Shown here: positions 1-8,679 of the stretch, one piece after another
How the letters are laid out: each line of letters begins with the position of its first letter
How positions within the stretch are numbered: the first letter of the stretch is position 1
Source of the DNA: Pedobacter ginsengisoli
Lineage (GTDB): Bacteria > Bacteroidota > Bacteroidia > Sphingobacteriales > Sphingobacteriaceae
NCBI RefSeq assembly: GCF_002736205.1
Contig: NZ_CP024091.1
Coordinates: 1,550,001-1,614,000, forward strand
Reading direction: 5' to 3'
Length of the DNA: 64,000 nucleotides
Position numbers and translations under genes: made by a program
The notes under the pieces: generated by a model
The model's input: only the letters and a program-made list of their open reading frames with translations
The model's database searches: none
What the model was told of the DNA's origin: nothing

Positions 1-1
1 T

Positions 2-874
2 ATTGGCTATGCAATGGTGGATGGGAAAACAACAGGTGGTACAGGTGGACAAACTATTGTTGTAACAAGTTACGCTGCTTTAAAATCAGCTGTTTCATCA
101 AATACAGCTGCAATTATCAAAGTATCTGGGAAAATTACAGGAACAGGCTTTGTAAGCGTAGGATCCAATAAAACCATACTAGGTGAAAAAGGATCAAGTT
201 TGGAGGGTGTTGGTTTATTAATGTATGGAACCAGCAATGTAATTATCCGTAACATGACGATCAGAAATGTTGTGACCTATTCTAACATTGTTATAAAAGA
301 AGGTGCTCATCACGTATGGGTTGATCATTGCGATTTATCATCTGATAGAAACCACGGATGGGATTATTATGATGGCTTGTTAGATGTTGGTAACAGAGCT
401 GATTATGTTACTTTATCGTACAATAGGTTACATGATAATCATATTCCAATGCTAATTGGTTTTGGAGATAATAATACTAATGATATAGGTAAACTTCGTG
501 TTACTGTATATAAGAATTATTTCTACAATGTTTCTGAAAGACAACCTTGCACAAGATTTGGATATATGCATGTATTTAACAACTACATGCAAAATGGTAG
601 CGGATATGGGATTGGTGTAACAATGGGAGCAACTGTTAGAACAGATAATAACTACTTTGAAAATCAACAATATCCAATTTATACTGAGTTTAATGCAAAA
701 CCAGGTTTTGTAAGTGGTGCAAGTACCAATATCTATAAAGGAAGTGGTGCAAACAAAATTTCAACGGCAGCATCTACATGGGTACCAACCTATGAATACA
801 AATCAGAGCTTATTCCTGCAGCAAATGTTCCTGCAGTTGTAATGGCAAATGCCGGAGCAACTTTGACTCTATAA
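2..874 (+). CDS. Pectate lyase, PL1 family (5' end outside window)
   Basis: Secreted polysaccharide lyase expected to cleave polygalacturonate by beta-elimination. The reading frame is open from base 2, and residues before the first ATG at 14 (IGYA) match the usual start of the PL1 fold, so the gene begins upstream and its signal peptide is not visible. Counting from that ATG, the family motif VWVDH lies at residues 101-105, in the calcium-binding region. The catalytic RxPxxR motif lies at 176-181 as RQPCTR and is followed by FGYMHVFNNY. Asn-rich parallel beta-helix rungs run through the protein. The TTGGTGG motif near the N-terminus is also typical of PL1. It stands apart from the following polysaccharide genes, from which a strong terminator separates it. 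Family assignment is firm; substrate is inferred from the family. Confidence 0.9.
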   Translation: MGYAMVDGKTTGGTGGQTIVVTSYAALKSAVSSNTAAIIKVSGKITGTGFVSVGSNKTILGEKGSSLEGVGLLMYGTSNVIIRNMTIRNVVTYSNIVIKEGAHHVWVDHCDLSSDRNHGWDYYDGLLDVGNRADYVTLSYNRLHDNHIPMLIGFGDNNTNDIGKLRVTVYKNYFYNVSERQPCTRFGYMHVFNNYMQNGSGYGIGVTMGATVRTDNNYFENQQYPIYTEFNAKPGFVSGASTNIYKGSGANKISTAASTWVPTYEYKSELIPAANVPAVVMANAGATLTL

Positions 875-923
875 ACAATAAAATAATTTTCAGTTTATTT
901 AACATCTCATTTTGATGTTATCC

Positions 924-972
924 TATTTAAGGGCCGGTTAAACAACTTAGTTGTTTAACCGGCCCTTAAATA
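924..972 (+). terminator. Perfect 24-bp inverted repeat, likely terminator
   Basis: Arms 924-947 and 949-972 are exact reverse complements around one central base (T948); the core is GGGCCGGTTAAACAACT. It lies 50 bases after the pectate lyase stop and 24 bases before the glycosyltransferase start. The GC-rich middle and AT-rich base suit a strong intrinsic hairpin, although a clean T-run is lacking. It is unusually long and perfect for a terminator. Confidence 0.7.
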
Positions 973-995
973 TTTACCTATAAATTTAAATCAAC

Positions 996-2144
996 ATGAT
1001 AAAGGAAAGAAAGATAATCTTGATCTCATGCGATTCTCCACGTTCATTGCTGGATTTCCGAGGTAAATTGATAGAGGCACTAATTGTAAAACATGAAGTG
1101 ATAATTTTTACACCCAAAATTGAACATGAGGGGATTAAAGATAAGCTGGATGAAATGGGTGTAAGGGTATATGAGAATGAATTGAATCCGAGTAATGTAT
1201 CGGTAGTTTCTGACATCAAGTATCTTTTTGAGTTACGTAAACTGATTAAAGCCACTAAACCTGATGTTTTCTTTCCATATACTTTTAAGCCCGTTATTTA
1301 TGGTTCTTTTGTAGCGAGGTTTTGCAGGGTAAATCACATAACCCCAATGCTAACCGGATTAGGGTATAATTTTTTAAATGTTGGTTCAAGGAAAACACTG
1401 GTTCAGAAAATAACAAGGATCCTATTGAAATTAAGCCTTAAGGCAAGTAAAAGGTTACAGATTATTTTCCAGAATAAAGATGATTATAATACGCTAATTA
1501 GGGCAAATATTATTACAGATAAAAATATAGCTCATGTGGTTAATGGTTCAGGAGTAGATTTGTCTCATTATGAATATTCTCCGCCGGATCTGGATAATAT
1601 TAGTTTTTTAATGATTTCACGACTGATTAACGCGAAAGGAATTAAGGAGTACTACTATGCAGCAAAACAGATCAAACAAAAGTTTCCGGAAGTAGTTTTC
1701 AAATTAATTGGACCGTATGAGGATAATATTGATGCGATTAGTCCGGATTTGTACTCAAAAATTAAAACCGATGGAACTATCCAATACTTTGGATTAGTTG
1801 ATGATGTAAGACCATATATAAACCAATCTTCCGTAATTGTATTACCGTCTTACTATGGCGAAGGAGTACCAAGGTGTCTTTTAGAGGGTATGGCAATGGG
1901 AAGAGCAGTGATTACCTGCAACTCGGTCGGATGTAGGGAAACAATTAATCCGCTCTTAAGAAAGGCAAATGGCTTTTTAGTGCCAATAAAAGATATTAAG
2001 CAATTGGCAGCTAAGATGGAGTACTATATAAGGCACACAGATGATATTGCAAGATTTGGCTTAAACGGCAGAAAATATGCAAGTGAAAAGTTTGATGTAA
2101 ATAAAGTGAACCAGACTATGGTTAACATTCTGGAAGGAGCTTAA
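996..2144 (+). CDS. Glycosyltransferase family 4 (PglA/WcaL-like)
   Basis: Cytoplasmic retaining glycosyltransferase of GT-B fold, expected to add a sugar to a lipid-linked oligosaccharide during surface polysaccharide assembly. The N-terminal domain (about 1-180) carries TFKPVIYGS near residue 97 and TGLGYNF near 120, both typical of the PglA-like subgroup that extends bacillosamine-type acceptors. The C-terminal domain has the donor-binding EX7E motif, E289 and E297, in GEGVPRCLLEGMAMG. Length (382 aa) is normal. Start ATG at 996. It is the first gene of a plus-strand cluster ending with a PglF/CapD-like dehydratase, which fits a diacetamido-sugar pathway. Donor and acceptor are not determinable from sequence. 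Confidence 0.88.
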   Translation: MIKERKIILISCDSPRSLLDFRGKLIEALIVKHEVIIFTPKIEHEGIKDKLDEMGVRVYENELNPSNVSVVSDIKYLFELRKLIKATKPDVFFPYTFKPVIYGSFVARFCRVNHITPMLTGLGYNFLNVGSRKTLVQKITRILLKLSLKASKRLQIIFQNKDDYNTLIRANIITDKNIAHVVNGSGVDLSHYEYSPPDLDNISFLMISRLINAKGIKEYYYAAKQIKQKFPEVVFKLIGPYEDNIDAISPDLYSKIKTDGTIQYFGLVDDVRPYINQSSVIVLPSYYGEGVPRCLLEGMAMGRAVITCNSVGCRETINPLLRKANGFLVPIKDIKQLAAKMEYYIRHTDDIARFGLNGRKYASEKFDVNKVNQTMVNILEGA

Positions 2145-2199
2145 TCCTATCTACCTATAGGAAATCATAAAAACAGCGCACCTTAAAAGATAAAAATAC

Positions 2200-3234
2200 A
2201 TGTCTTATCAATGCTTAATTGTCCGCACTAAGGCGGAATGGGATGCTTATGTAAAGCGTTCCTATAATTATGAAGTATACCATACTTGGTATTATCACTC
2301 TTTAAATATGGAAGGGGAACCTGTCCTGTTTATTTATGAAGAAGAAAGCCTGTTTATCGCTTTCCCATTGATAAAAAGAAATATCGAAGAATCATCTCAG
2401 TATGATATGACTTCTGTTTATGGGTATGCAGGGCCAATATCTAACATAGATTTTGTGGATATTCCACCAAGCACTATTGAATGCTTTAAGCAGGAGTTTA
2501 GTAATTTTCTGAAAGTTGAGCAATGTGTTTGTGCCTTTACCAGGTTATATCCCTTTTTAAATCAACAATGTTTATTGGAAAATATTGGGGGGGTATTTCC
2601 TAATGGGAGTACGATTTACATGGATTTGTCCTTGAGTATTGAAGATCAAAGGTCACGTTATGACAAAAGGTTAAAAAGACAGATCAAAAAACTTCGGGAA
2701 TCCGGATACACTATTAAGAAGGCTGTTAGCTCCCATGAGATAGCTGAATTTACAGAAATGTATCACAAAAATATGGATAGGCTGGGAGCTAACAAGAGCT
2801 ATTATTTTGACGAGAAGTACTTTGCCGGGTTGTTGAATGAGAATGAATTTAAAAATGAACTTGTACTTATTTACGATGGGAATGAAATGATTTGCGGTGC
2901 ATTGATATTGATTTCAGAGAATGTAGTGAGAAATCATTTGTCGGCCACATCTGAGAAGTATCTGAAAGAATCTCCAAGTAAATTGTTAACGGATGAAATT
3001 AGCTTAATTGGCAGGAAACTGGGGAAAAAGATATTTCATTTGGGAGGTGGAGTAGGAGGAAAAGAAGATTCACTTTTTAAGTTCAAAAGTCACTTTTCTG
3101 ATTTAAGAATTAACGATAGAATCTGGTGTTATGTTAATGACCAGGAATCTTATAATGAGCTAATACATAAAAAAGGGTTAGAGCTAAACGAACAGTCTAC
3201 TTTCTTTCCTGCATACCGCCAAACTAAAAAATAA
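2200..3234 (+). CDS. FemAB-like GNAT-fold acyltransferase
   Basis: A 344-aa protein of the FemAB/GNAT superfamily, related to enzymes that transfer acyl or aminoacyl groups to sugars or peptidoglycan. The first half has YHTWYYHSL (residues 27-35) and the segment YDMTSVYGYAGPISN. The second half has the basic stretch RLKRQIKKLRESGY and the C-terminal LGGGVGGKEDSLFKFK, typical of FemAB-like acetyltransferases in polysaccharide clusters. It is clearly paralogous to the C-terminal two-thirds of the gene at 5088. There is no signal peptide, so it should act in the cytoplasm on a nucleotide sugar or lipid-linked intermediate. Substrate unknown. Confidence 0.75.
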   Translation: MSYQCLIVRTKAEWDAYVKRSYNYEVYHTWYYHSLNMEGEPVLFIYEEESLFIAFPLIKRNIEESSQYDMTSVYGYAGPISNIDFVDIPPSTIECFKQEFSNFLKVEQCVCAFTRLYPFLNQQCLLENIGGVFPNGSTIYMDLSLSIEDQRSRYDKRLKRQIKKLRESGYTIKKAVSSHEIAEFTEMYHKNMDRLGANKSYYFDEKYFAGLLNENEFKNELVLIYDGNEMICGALILISENVVRNHLSATSEKYLKESPSKLLTDEISLIGRKLGKKIFHLGGGVGGKEDSLFKFKSHFSDLRINDRIWCYVNDQESYNELIHKKGLELNEQSTFFPAYRQTKK

Positions 3235-3252
3235 CCGCTAAAATTTACGCAC

Positions 3253-4056
3253 ATGAACAATAAATTTGATTATTCGGAAGCTAATACCAAAATATTTGAT
3301 AAGGTAATCAGTGAATATGGTTGGATCACTTATGAAAATGCCTTGAGTGATGAATTGGTTAATGAGATTAATGATTCATTATTGCCAGCTTATGAGGTGA
3401 GACACAAAATTCAGGAAGCCAACGGTATTGCGAAAAATATGGATGGAACCTTGCATCATCTTGTTGAAAAGCAGTTGTTTACATTGAAGTTTTTAGAGCA
3501 AAAACATGCGCATGAACAAATTATACATTTTTTAAAAGGAAACTATATCCTTAACTCATTAGGAGCTGTGATTAATGTGAAAAATGCACAGCCTTATGTT
3601 CAGAATATTCATAGAGACATCAGAACGTTTACTGGGTCGTTTAAATTAATGATTCAAATGATGGTTATTCTTGATGACTTTACGGTAGACAATGGTGCTA
3701 CCTATTTATTAACAGGATCACATCAGTATGATAAAAAGCCGGATGACCAATACTTTTTTGACAATGCAGATAGGGCTTTAGCTAGAAAAGGCAGTATCAT
3801 TTTATTTGATGCTAATTTATGGCATGCTGCAGGTAAAAATTATACTGATAAACCTAGAAGAGCATTGACCCTTGCCTATACCAAACCTTTTATGAAGCAG
3901 CAAATGGATTATCCTAGGTTGTTAGGTTATGATTTCGGCCAGGAGCTTAATGATCACCTTAAGCAAGTTATTGGATACAATGCAAGGATTCCTGCAAATC
4001 TAAATGAGTATTATCAACCTGTTGAGAAAAGAATGTATCAAAGAAACCAGGAGTAA
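3253..4056 (+). CDS. Phytanoyl-CoA dioxygenase (PhyH) family protein
   Basis: Predicted Fe(II)/2-oxoglutarate-dependent oxygenase of 267 aa. The HxD metal pair is H120 and D122 in NIHRDIRTF, the distal metal ligand is H191 in ANLWHAAGKN, and R202/R203 in KPRRALTLAY is placed to bind 2-oxoglutarate. The core between them, including VDNGATYLLTGSH, fits the double-stranded beta-helix. It starts 18 bases after the FemAB-like gene, so it is probably cotranscribed. In such loci PhyH enzymes hydroxylate a sugar, fatty acyl or amino acid substituent; which one here is unknown. All metal and cosubstrate residues appear present, so an active enzyme is expected. Confidence 0.85.
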   Translation: MNNKFDYSEANTKIFDKVISEYGWITYENALSDELVNEINDSLLPAYEVRHKIQEANGIAKNMDGTLHHLVEKQLFTLKFLEQKHAHEQIIHFLKGNYILNSLGAVINVKNAQPYVQNIHRDIRTFTGSFKLMIQMMVILDDFTVDNGATYLLTGSHQYDKKPDDQYFFDNADRALARKGSIILFDANLWHAAGKNYTDKPRRALTLAYTKPFMKQQMDYPRLLGYDFGQELNDHLKQVIGYNARIPANLNEYYQPVEKRMYQRNQE

Positions 4057-4116
4057 CCATACTCTGCTCAATTTGTTCGGAATATTTTAAACCCTAACGT
4101 TAATTAATTTTAAAAA

Positions 4117-5091
4117 ATGCAAAATCAATATTCAAATAAAATGAAATCCATTGGAGGTTATTTGGAGCTGCAACTTTCTGGTGGAGAGGAGTTCTATTCA
4201 TCCTTAATAAAATTAAATACTGCTAGAAATGCGTTTGAATATATTTTAAAAGTAAAACGGTACAAATTGGTTCATATGCCTTACTACACGTGTAATGTAA
4301 TGCTGGAGCCACTTAAAAAATTGGGTGTTCAGTTTCAGTATTACACTATTGACGAACATATGGATCCAGTGCTTGATTTCGAGGTAGGTCCGCAAGAGTG
4401 TCTGCTTTATACCAACTATTTCGGATTAAAGCAGGACACTGTGATAAGATTAAGCAAACAGTTTGAGAACCTAATAATAGACAATTCTCAGGCATTTTTT
4501 TCAGAACCACTGGAAAATGTAGATACGATTTACTCTTGCCGGAAGTTTTTTGGAGTATCTGATGGGGCATACCTTCAGTCGACTAGTGATGTGAGGCTAA
4601 AATTAGAAAGAGATGTATCTGTAGAAAGGTTCTCTCATCTGATAAAAAGTATAGATTTAGGGATAGAAAATGGTTACGAAGATTTTGTAGTAAACGACTC
4701 TTTTCTTTCCAATAACCCAATTCGTAGGATGTCTTTGTTAACTCAAAGAATTTTATCGGGTATAGATTATAAAGCTTGTAAGTACAGAAGGAACTCGAAT
4801 TTTATGTACCTGCACGATTATCTTGAAAATTACAACGACTACTCATTTGATGCCTCTTCTGTAAACGGCCCAATGGTATATCCATTGCTCACTTCATCTA
4901 CAGAGATAAGAAACAAACTAATTGAAAAAAGAATATATGTTCCTACCTATTGGCCTAATGTGCTGGAATGGACCACCAAGAGAATGTATGAGCATTACCT
5001 GACAACACACCTTATTGCTATCCCTATAGACCATCGTTATACACATTCAGAAATGAAACGCATACTTAATGTATTAAAGACAATATTATGA
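4117..5091 (+). CDS. Short DegT/DnrJ/EryC1-like PLP enzyme
   Basis: Resembles the PLP-dependent sugar aminotransferases used for amino sugars, but at 324 aa it is shorter than the usual 370-400. The PLP-fold order is visible: TARNAFEYIL near residue 35, MPYYTCNVMLEPL at 54-66, LYTNYFGLK at 98-105, D122 and Q125 in IIDNSQAFF (expected to contact the cofactor ring), then K143 in YSCRKFFGVSDG, the likely Schiff-base lysine. The typical DegT GEGG loop is replaced by GVSDG. Its stop overlaps the next start by 4 bases (ATGA), so translation is probably coupled to the GNAT-FemAB fusion. It may make the amino sugar that the fusion acylates; that is inference. Confidence 0.7.
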   Translation: MQNQYSNKMKSIGGYLELQLSGGEEFYSSLIKLNTARNAFEYILKVKRYKLVHMPYYTCNVMLEPLKKLGVQFQYYTIDEHMDPVLDFEVGPQECLLYTNYFGLKQDTVIRLSKQFENLIIDNSQAFFSEPLENVDTIYSCRKFFGVSDGAYLQSTSDVRLKLERDVSVERFSHLIKSIDLGIENGYEDFVVNDSFLSNNPIRRMSLLTQRILSGIDYKACKYRRNSNFMYLHDYLENYNDYSFDASSVNGPMVYPLLTSSTEIRNKLIEKRIYVPTYWPNVLEWTTKRMYEHYLTTHLIAIPIDHRYTHSEMKRILNVLKTIL

Positions 5092-6635
5092 CGGAGAACA
5101 TTTTTTTAAGACCGCTTGTGGTGGAAGACGCTAATGTGTCATATAAATGGCGCAATAATCCTGATGTATGGAAGTATACTCTCTTTAATCCTAAGGAGCC
5201 AGTTACATTGAATGTGGAAATAGCATGGCTAAAGAACACATTAAATAAACCAGATGAAAAGAGATTTGCTATCTGTTTAACTAAAAACGGTCGGTACATA
5301 GGGAATGTCCAGTTGATAAAAATTTTAGATCAATCGGCTGAGTTTCACATTTTTATTGGAGATTCTGAATACTGGGGTAAAGGGATAGGAGAAAAAGCAA
5401 CAAAGCATGTGCTTGACTATGCATTCCTTACCTTAAAATTAAATAAGGTAAGTCTTGATGTTCATACAGAAAATACGTCGGCAATTAAAATATACAATAA
5501 GAATGGTTTCTCCTGCATTTCACATCATGATAGTTTTATGAAAATGGAAGTAATTGCCGATGATTACATGGCTAAGTATAAATTATTCGGAATGAGGCAT
5601 ATCATTAAACTTGATGAGGAAGAAGAATGGAAGAGCTTGGTGAAAAGAGCTTTGAAATATGATTTTTACCATTCGTGGACCTATCATCTGCTGGACAATA
5701 ACAATGGAGTACCCATGTTATTTGTCTATGAAATGGGCGAGGATTTTATAGCTATGCCGGTAGTGAAAAGACATATTCAAGACTCTGAATATTTTGATAT
5801 GAGCTCAGTTTACGGGTATAGCGGACCCATTTCAAATAAAGATTTTGACGAATTACCAGCAGATTTTGTTTGTCGTTTTAGAACCAGCTTTCTGGATTTT
5901 TTAAAAGATGAAAAGATAATTACTGTATTTACCAGATTGAATCCTTTTCTGGATCAGAGATCATTAATGGAGGGCTTTGGTGGTGTTGTGGATAACGGCA
6001 AGGTGGTGGTTTTAGATCTTACAAAGTCAATTGAAGAGCAGAGAAGTGGTTATCAGGAAAGATTAAGCAGAAAGATCAGGCAATTGAGAAATAAAGGTTT
6101 TTATGTTAAAGAGGTTAATACGTCTAAGGATATTAGAATTTTTTATGACCTCTATACTGCAAACATGATGCGTCTAGATGCCTTAGATACTTATTATTTT
6201 GATGAGGAATATTTTAAAATCCTGCTTAATTCAGACGAATATGATGCCAGGCTGCTGTTTGTTTATGATCGAAATAATTATCCCGTATGCGGTGGAATTG
6301 TAGTGATAACAAATGACATCATGCAAGCACACCTACTAGGAACAAGAGAAGAATATCTCAAAGATTCACCTGCCAAATTGCTAAATGAAGAGGTTAGTCT
6401 ACTTGGCCGGAAACTGGGTGTAAAACAGTACAACTTAGGGGGTGGACTGGGTTTTAAGGAAGATTCCTTATTTAGATGGAAAGTCAACTTCTCAAATCAT
6501 ACTTTAGACTACCAAAGTTGGCGTTTTGTTGCCAATCCGGAAATTTATACCTCAATGCTATCTCAACAGGACATCGATATTAGTTCTGAAATTGATTTCT
6601 TCCCTCTCTATAGGCTTCAAGTTAATAAAGCTTAA
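5088..6635 (+). CDS. GNAT acetyltransferase fused to FemAB-like acyltransferase
   Basis: A 515-aa two-domain protein. Residues 1-165 form a RimJ/RimL-type GNAT domain beginning NIFLRPLVVEDA, with the acetyl-CoA loop YWGKGIGEKA near residue 100 and the C-terminal motif ENTSAIKIYNKNGF. Residues of about 170-515 are a FemAB-like domain that repeats the 2200-3234 protein: compare FDMSSVYGYSGPISN, RLSRKIRQLRNKGF and LGGGLGFKEDSLFRWK. The start overlaps the PLP gene by ATGA. GNAT domains of this type acetylate amino groups of nucleotide-linked 4-amino sugars (PseH/PglD-like role), so one polypeptide may perform two successive acylations. The order and substrates are inferred. Confidence 0.78.
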   Translation: MTENIFLRPLVVEDANVSYKWRNNPDVWKYTLFNPKEPVTLNVEIAWLKNTLNKPDEKRFAICLTKNGRYIGNVQLIKILDQSAEFHIFIGDSEYWGKGIGEKATKHVLDYAFLTLKLNKVSLDVHTENTSAIKIYNKNGFSCISHHDSFMKMEVIADDYMAKYKLFGMRHIIKLDEEEEWKSLVKRALKYDFYHSWTYHLLDNNNGVPMLFVYEMGEDFIAMPVVKRHIQDSEYFDMSSVYGYSGPISNKDFDELPADFVCRFRTSFLDFLKDEKIITVFTRLNPFLDQRSLMEGFGGVVDNGKVVVLDLTKSIEEQRSGYQERLSRKIRQLRNKGFYVKEVNTSKDIRIFYDLYTANMMRLDALDTYYFDEEYFKILLNSDEYDARLLFVYDRNNYPVCGGIVVITNDIMQAHLLGTREEYLKDSPAKLLNEEVSLLGRKLGVKQYNLGGGLGFKEDSLFRWKVNFSNHTLDYQSWRFVANPEIYTSMLSQQDIDISSEIDFFPLYRLQVNKA

Positions 6636-6663
6636 TCATTTCATCTATTTAACGTTTAATGAC

Positions 6664-8616
6664 ATGAAAAAAATTCTATTTTGCGAAAAAGTATACTCAA
6701 GATGGCTGATTCTACTTATAGATCAACTTATTGTAACAATCTCTCTTGCTGCATCATTACTTGTAATTCAAAAAGAGGATTTAAACGAAGTATTTAGCAA
6801 CAGCTTTCTTCTGTATGTGGGTATTTACAATTTAATCACTATCGGGGTTTTTGTAAGTATGCGAATACATACCGGAATAATTAGATACTCTAGTGTTGAT
6901 GATATTTTCCGCGTATTCAAGGCCGTACTATTGGCTAGTTTAGTGTTTGAAGCAGTGACCTATCTATTTTTATCTGCTTATTTTGAATTTAATAATAAGT
7001 GGTTTATTCCAATGTTAATTATAAACTTCTTTATTTCCGCTTCTATGCTTATTGCACTTAGGATAGGCGTAAAGCAGTTGTTTCATTACCTAAAAGATCT
7101 TGAAGTTGTAGCCAATGAGGTTCTTTTAATCTATGGAGCGGATAGGGCATCGCTATTAATTAAGCAAGGACTAGACTCCTCTTCAGAAAGAAATTTTGTG
7201 ATACTGGGCTTTATAGATGATAATCCCGATCGTAGGAATAAACATATAGAACAAAAAAGGGTATATGGCTCTGATGCTATCCAAGACTTAAAAAACAAGT
7301 ATGGCGTAGAGAAAATGATCGTTGCCGAAGACTGCTTGGATATTGATGGAAGAAAGGCTGCGATAGAAAGATGTATGGAATGTGGAATAAGAATTATATC
7401 TGTCCCGGCTTCAAATCATTGGTTGAAAGGAAAATTGAAATTAAGCCAACTTCCTGATTTGAGAATTGAGGATTTGTTGCAAAGGGATCCGATTAATATG
7501 GAAGGAGAAAATATTAAGTCAGAACTTAAAGGTAAGAGAATTTTGATTACTGGTGCTGCCGGATCTATAGGCTCGGAGATTGTTCGTCAGGTCTTAAAAT
7601 GCAATCCGCAACTATTGATTTTATGTGATCAGGCAGAGACGCCACTACATGAAATGCAGTTAGAAATTGAAGATACTTTTAAGAGTAATGTTTGTGAATT
7701 GTTTATAGTAAATATTCAAAACTACGGAAGACTCAAAAACTTGTTCGAGACTTATAGGCCTGAAATAATATTTCACGCAGCAGCTTTAAAGCATGTACCG
7801 ATGATGGAGCATAATCCTTCTGAAGCAATTTTAACTAATGTGATGGGTACTAAAAATCTCGCAGATCTGGCAATTGATTATGATGTTGAAAAATTTATCA
7901 TGATATCAACTGATAAGGCTGTTAAACCAACGAATGTTATGGGCGCATCAAAAAGAATCGCAGAAATCTATATTCAGTCGTTACAAAATTATCAAAATGA
8001 TGTAGTTCATAGAACAAGATTTATTACGACCAGATTTGGAAATGTACTGGGGTCAAATGGGTCAGTTGTTCCACGGTTTAGGTCGCAAATTGAGGCAGGA
8101 GGTCCCGTTACTGTTACTGATCCAAACATTACCAGATATTTTATGACCATTCCAGAAGCAGTGCAATTAGTGCTGGAGGCCTCTGTAATGGGCAAAGGAG
8201 GGGAGATATTTATTTTTGATATGGGCGAGCCAATCAAAATTCTGAATTTGGCCATAAATATGATCAAGTTAGCTGGGTTTGTGCCTTACACTGATATTAA
8301 AATTTGTTTTACCGGATTAAGACCTGGTGAAAAGCTGTATGAAGAGTTGTTAAATAAAACCGAAAAGGTACTTCCAACTTATCATGAAAAAATTAAAATA
8401 TCAAATGTAATTTATTACCCATACGACTATGTACAACGAAAAATAGAAGAGTTACTAACATTGAATCGCTTAAATGATGACCAAAAAGTGGTTCGAAAAA
8501 TGAAGGAGATTGTTCCTGAATATGTAAGTACGAATGTTAACTATCAAAGTATTGAAGTCGTAAATGTGGAAACTGGGGATCTAATGGATGTTAGTGTTGA
8601 ACCAGGAGTGAGCTAA
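6664..8616 (+). CDS. Membrane-bound nucleotide-sugar 4,6-dehydratase (PglF/CapD/WbpM family)
   Basis: Converts UDP-GlcNAc-type substrates to 4-keto-6-deoxy sugars, the first step of bacillosamine or QuiNAc-type synthesis. Four hydrophobic segments (about 15-35, 47-66, 85-105, 115-135) form the membrane part. A CoA-binding/Rossmann-like domain follows (152-270), then the extended SDR domain with GAAGSIG at 297-303, STDKAVKP at 415-422 and MGASKR with K430. Length of 650 aa is normal. The longer in-frame start at 6526 lies wholly inside the previous gene, so the ATG at 6664, 29 bases after that gene, is chosen. The dehydratase explains the PLP and acetyltransferase genes upstream as parts of one amino-sugar pathway. 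Confidence 0.9.
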   Translation: MKKILFCEKVYSRWLILLIDQLIVTISLAASLLVIQKEDLNEVFSNSFLLYVGIYNLITIGVFVSMRIHTGIIRYSSVDDIFRVFKAVLLASLVFEAVTYLFLSAYFEFNNKWFIPMLIINFFISASMLIALRIGVKQLFHYLKDLEVVANEVLLIYGADRASLLIKQGLDSSSERNFVILGFIDDNPDRRNKHIEQKRVYGSDAIQDLKNKYGVEKMIVAEDCLDIDGRKAAIERCMECGIRIISVPASNHWLKGKLKLSQLPDLRIEDLLQRDPINMEGENIKSELKGKRILITGAAGSIGSEIVRQVLKCNPQLLILCDQAETPLHEMQLEIEDTFKSNVCELFIVNIQNYGRLKNLFETYRPEIIFHAAALKHVPMMEHNPSEAILTNVMGTKNLADLAIDYDVEKFIMISTDKAVKPTNVMGASKRIAEIYIQSLQNYQNDVVHRTRFITTRFGNVLGSNGSVVPRFRSQIEAGGPVTVTDPNITRYFMTIPEAVQLVLEASVMGKGGEIFIFDMGEPIKILNLAINMIKLAGFVPYTDIKICFTGLRPGEKLYEELLNKTEKVLPTYHEKIKISNVIYYPYDYVQRKIEELLTLNRLNDDQKVVRKMKEIVPEYVSTNVNYQSIEVVNVETGDLMDVSVEPGVS

Positions 8617-8679
8617 GATTACTGCTTTTTATATCTATATGTCTACCTAAGAAATATTGAAATAATAAAAGCAAATTAT

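Noticed and set aside
6526..6663. Longer N-terminus for the 4,6-dehydratase
   Set aside because: The extra 46 residues lie mostly inside the fusion gene; the family starts at the membrane helices, reached from the ATG at 6664.
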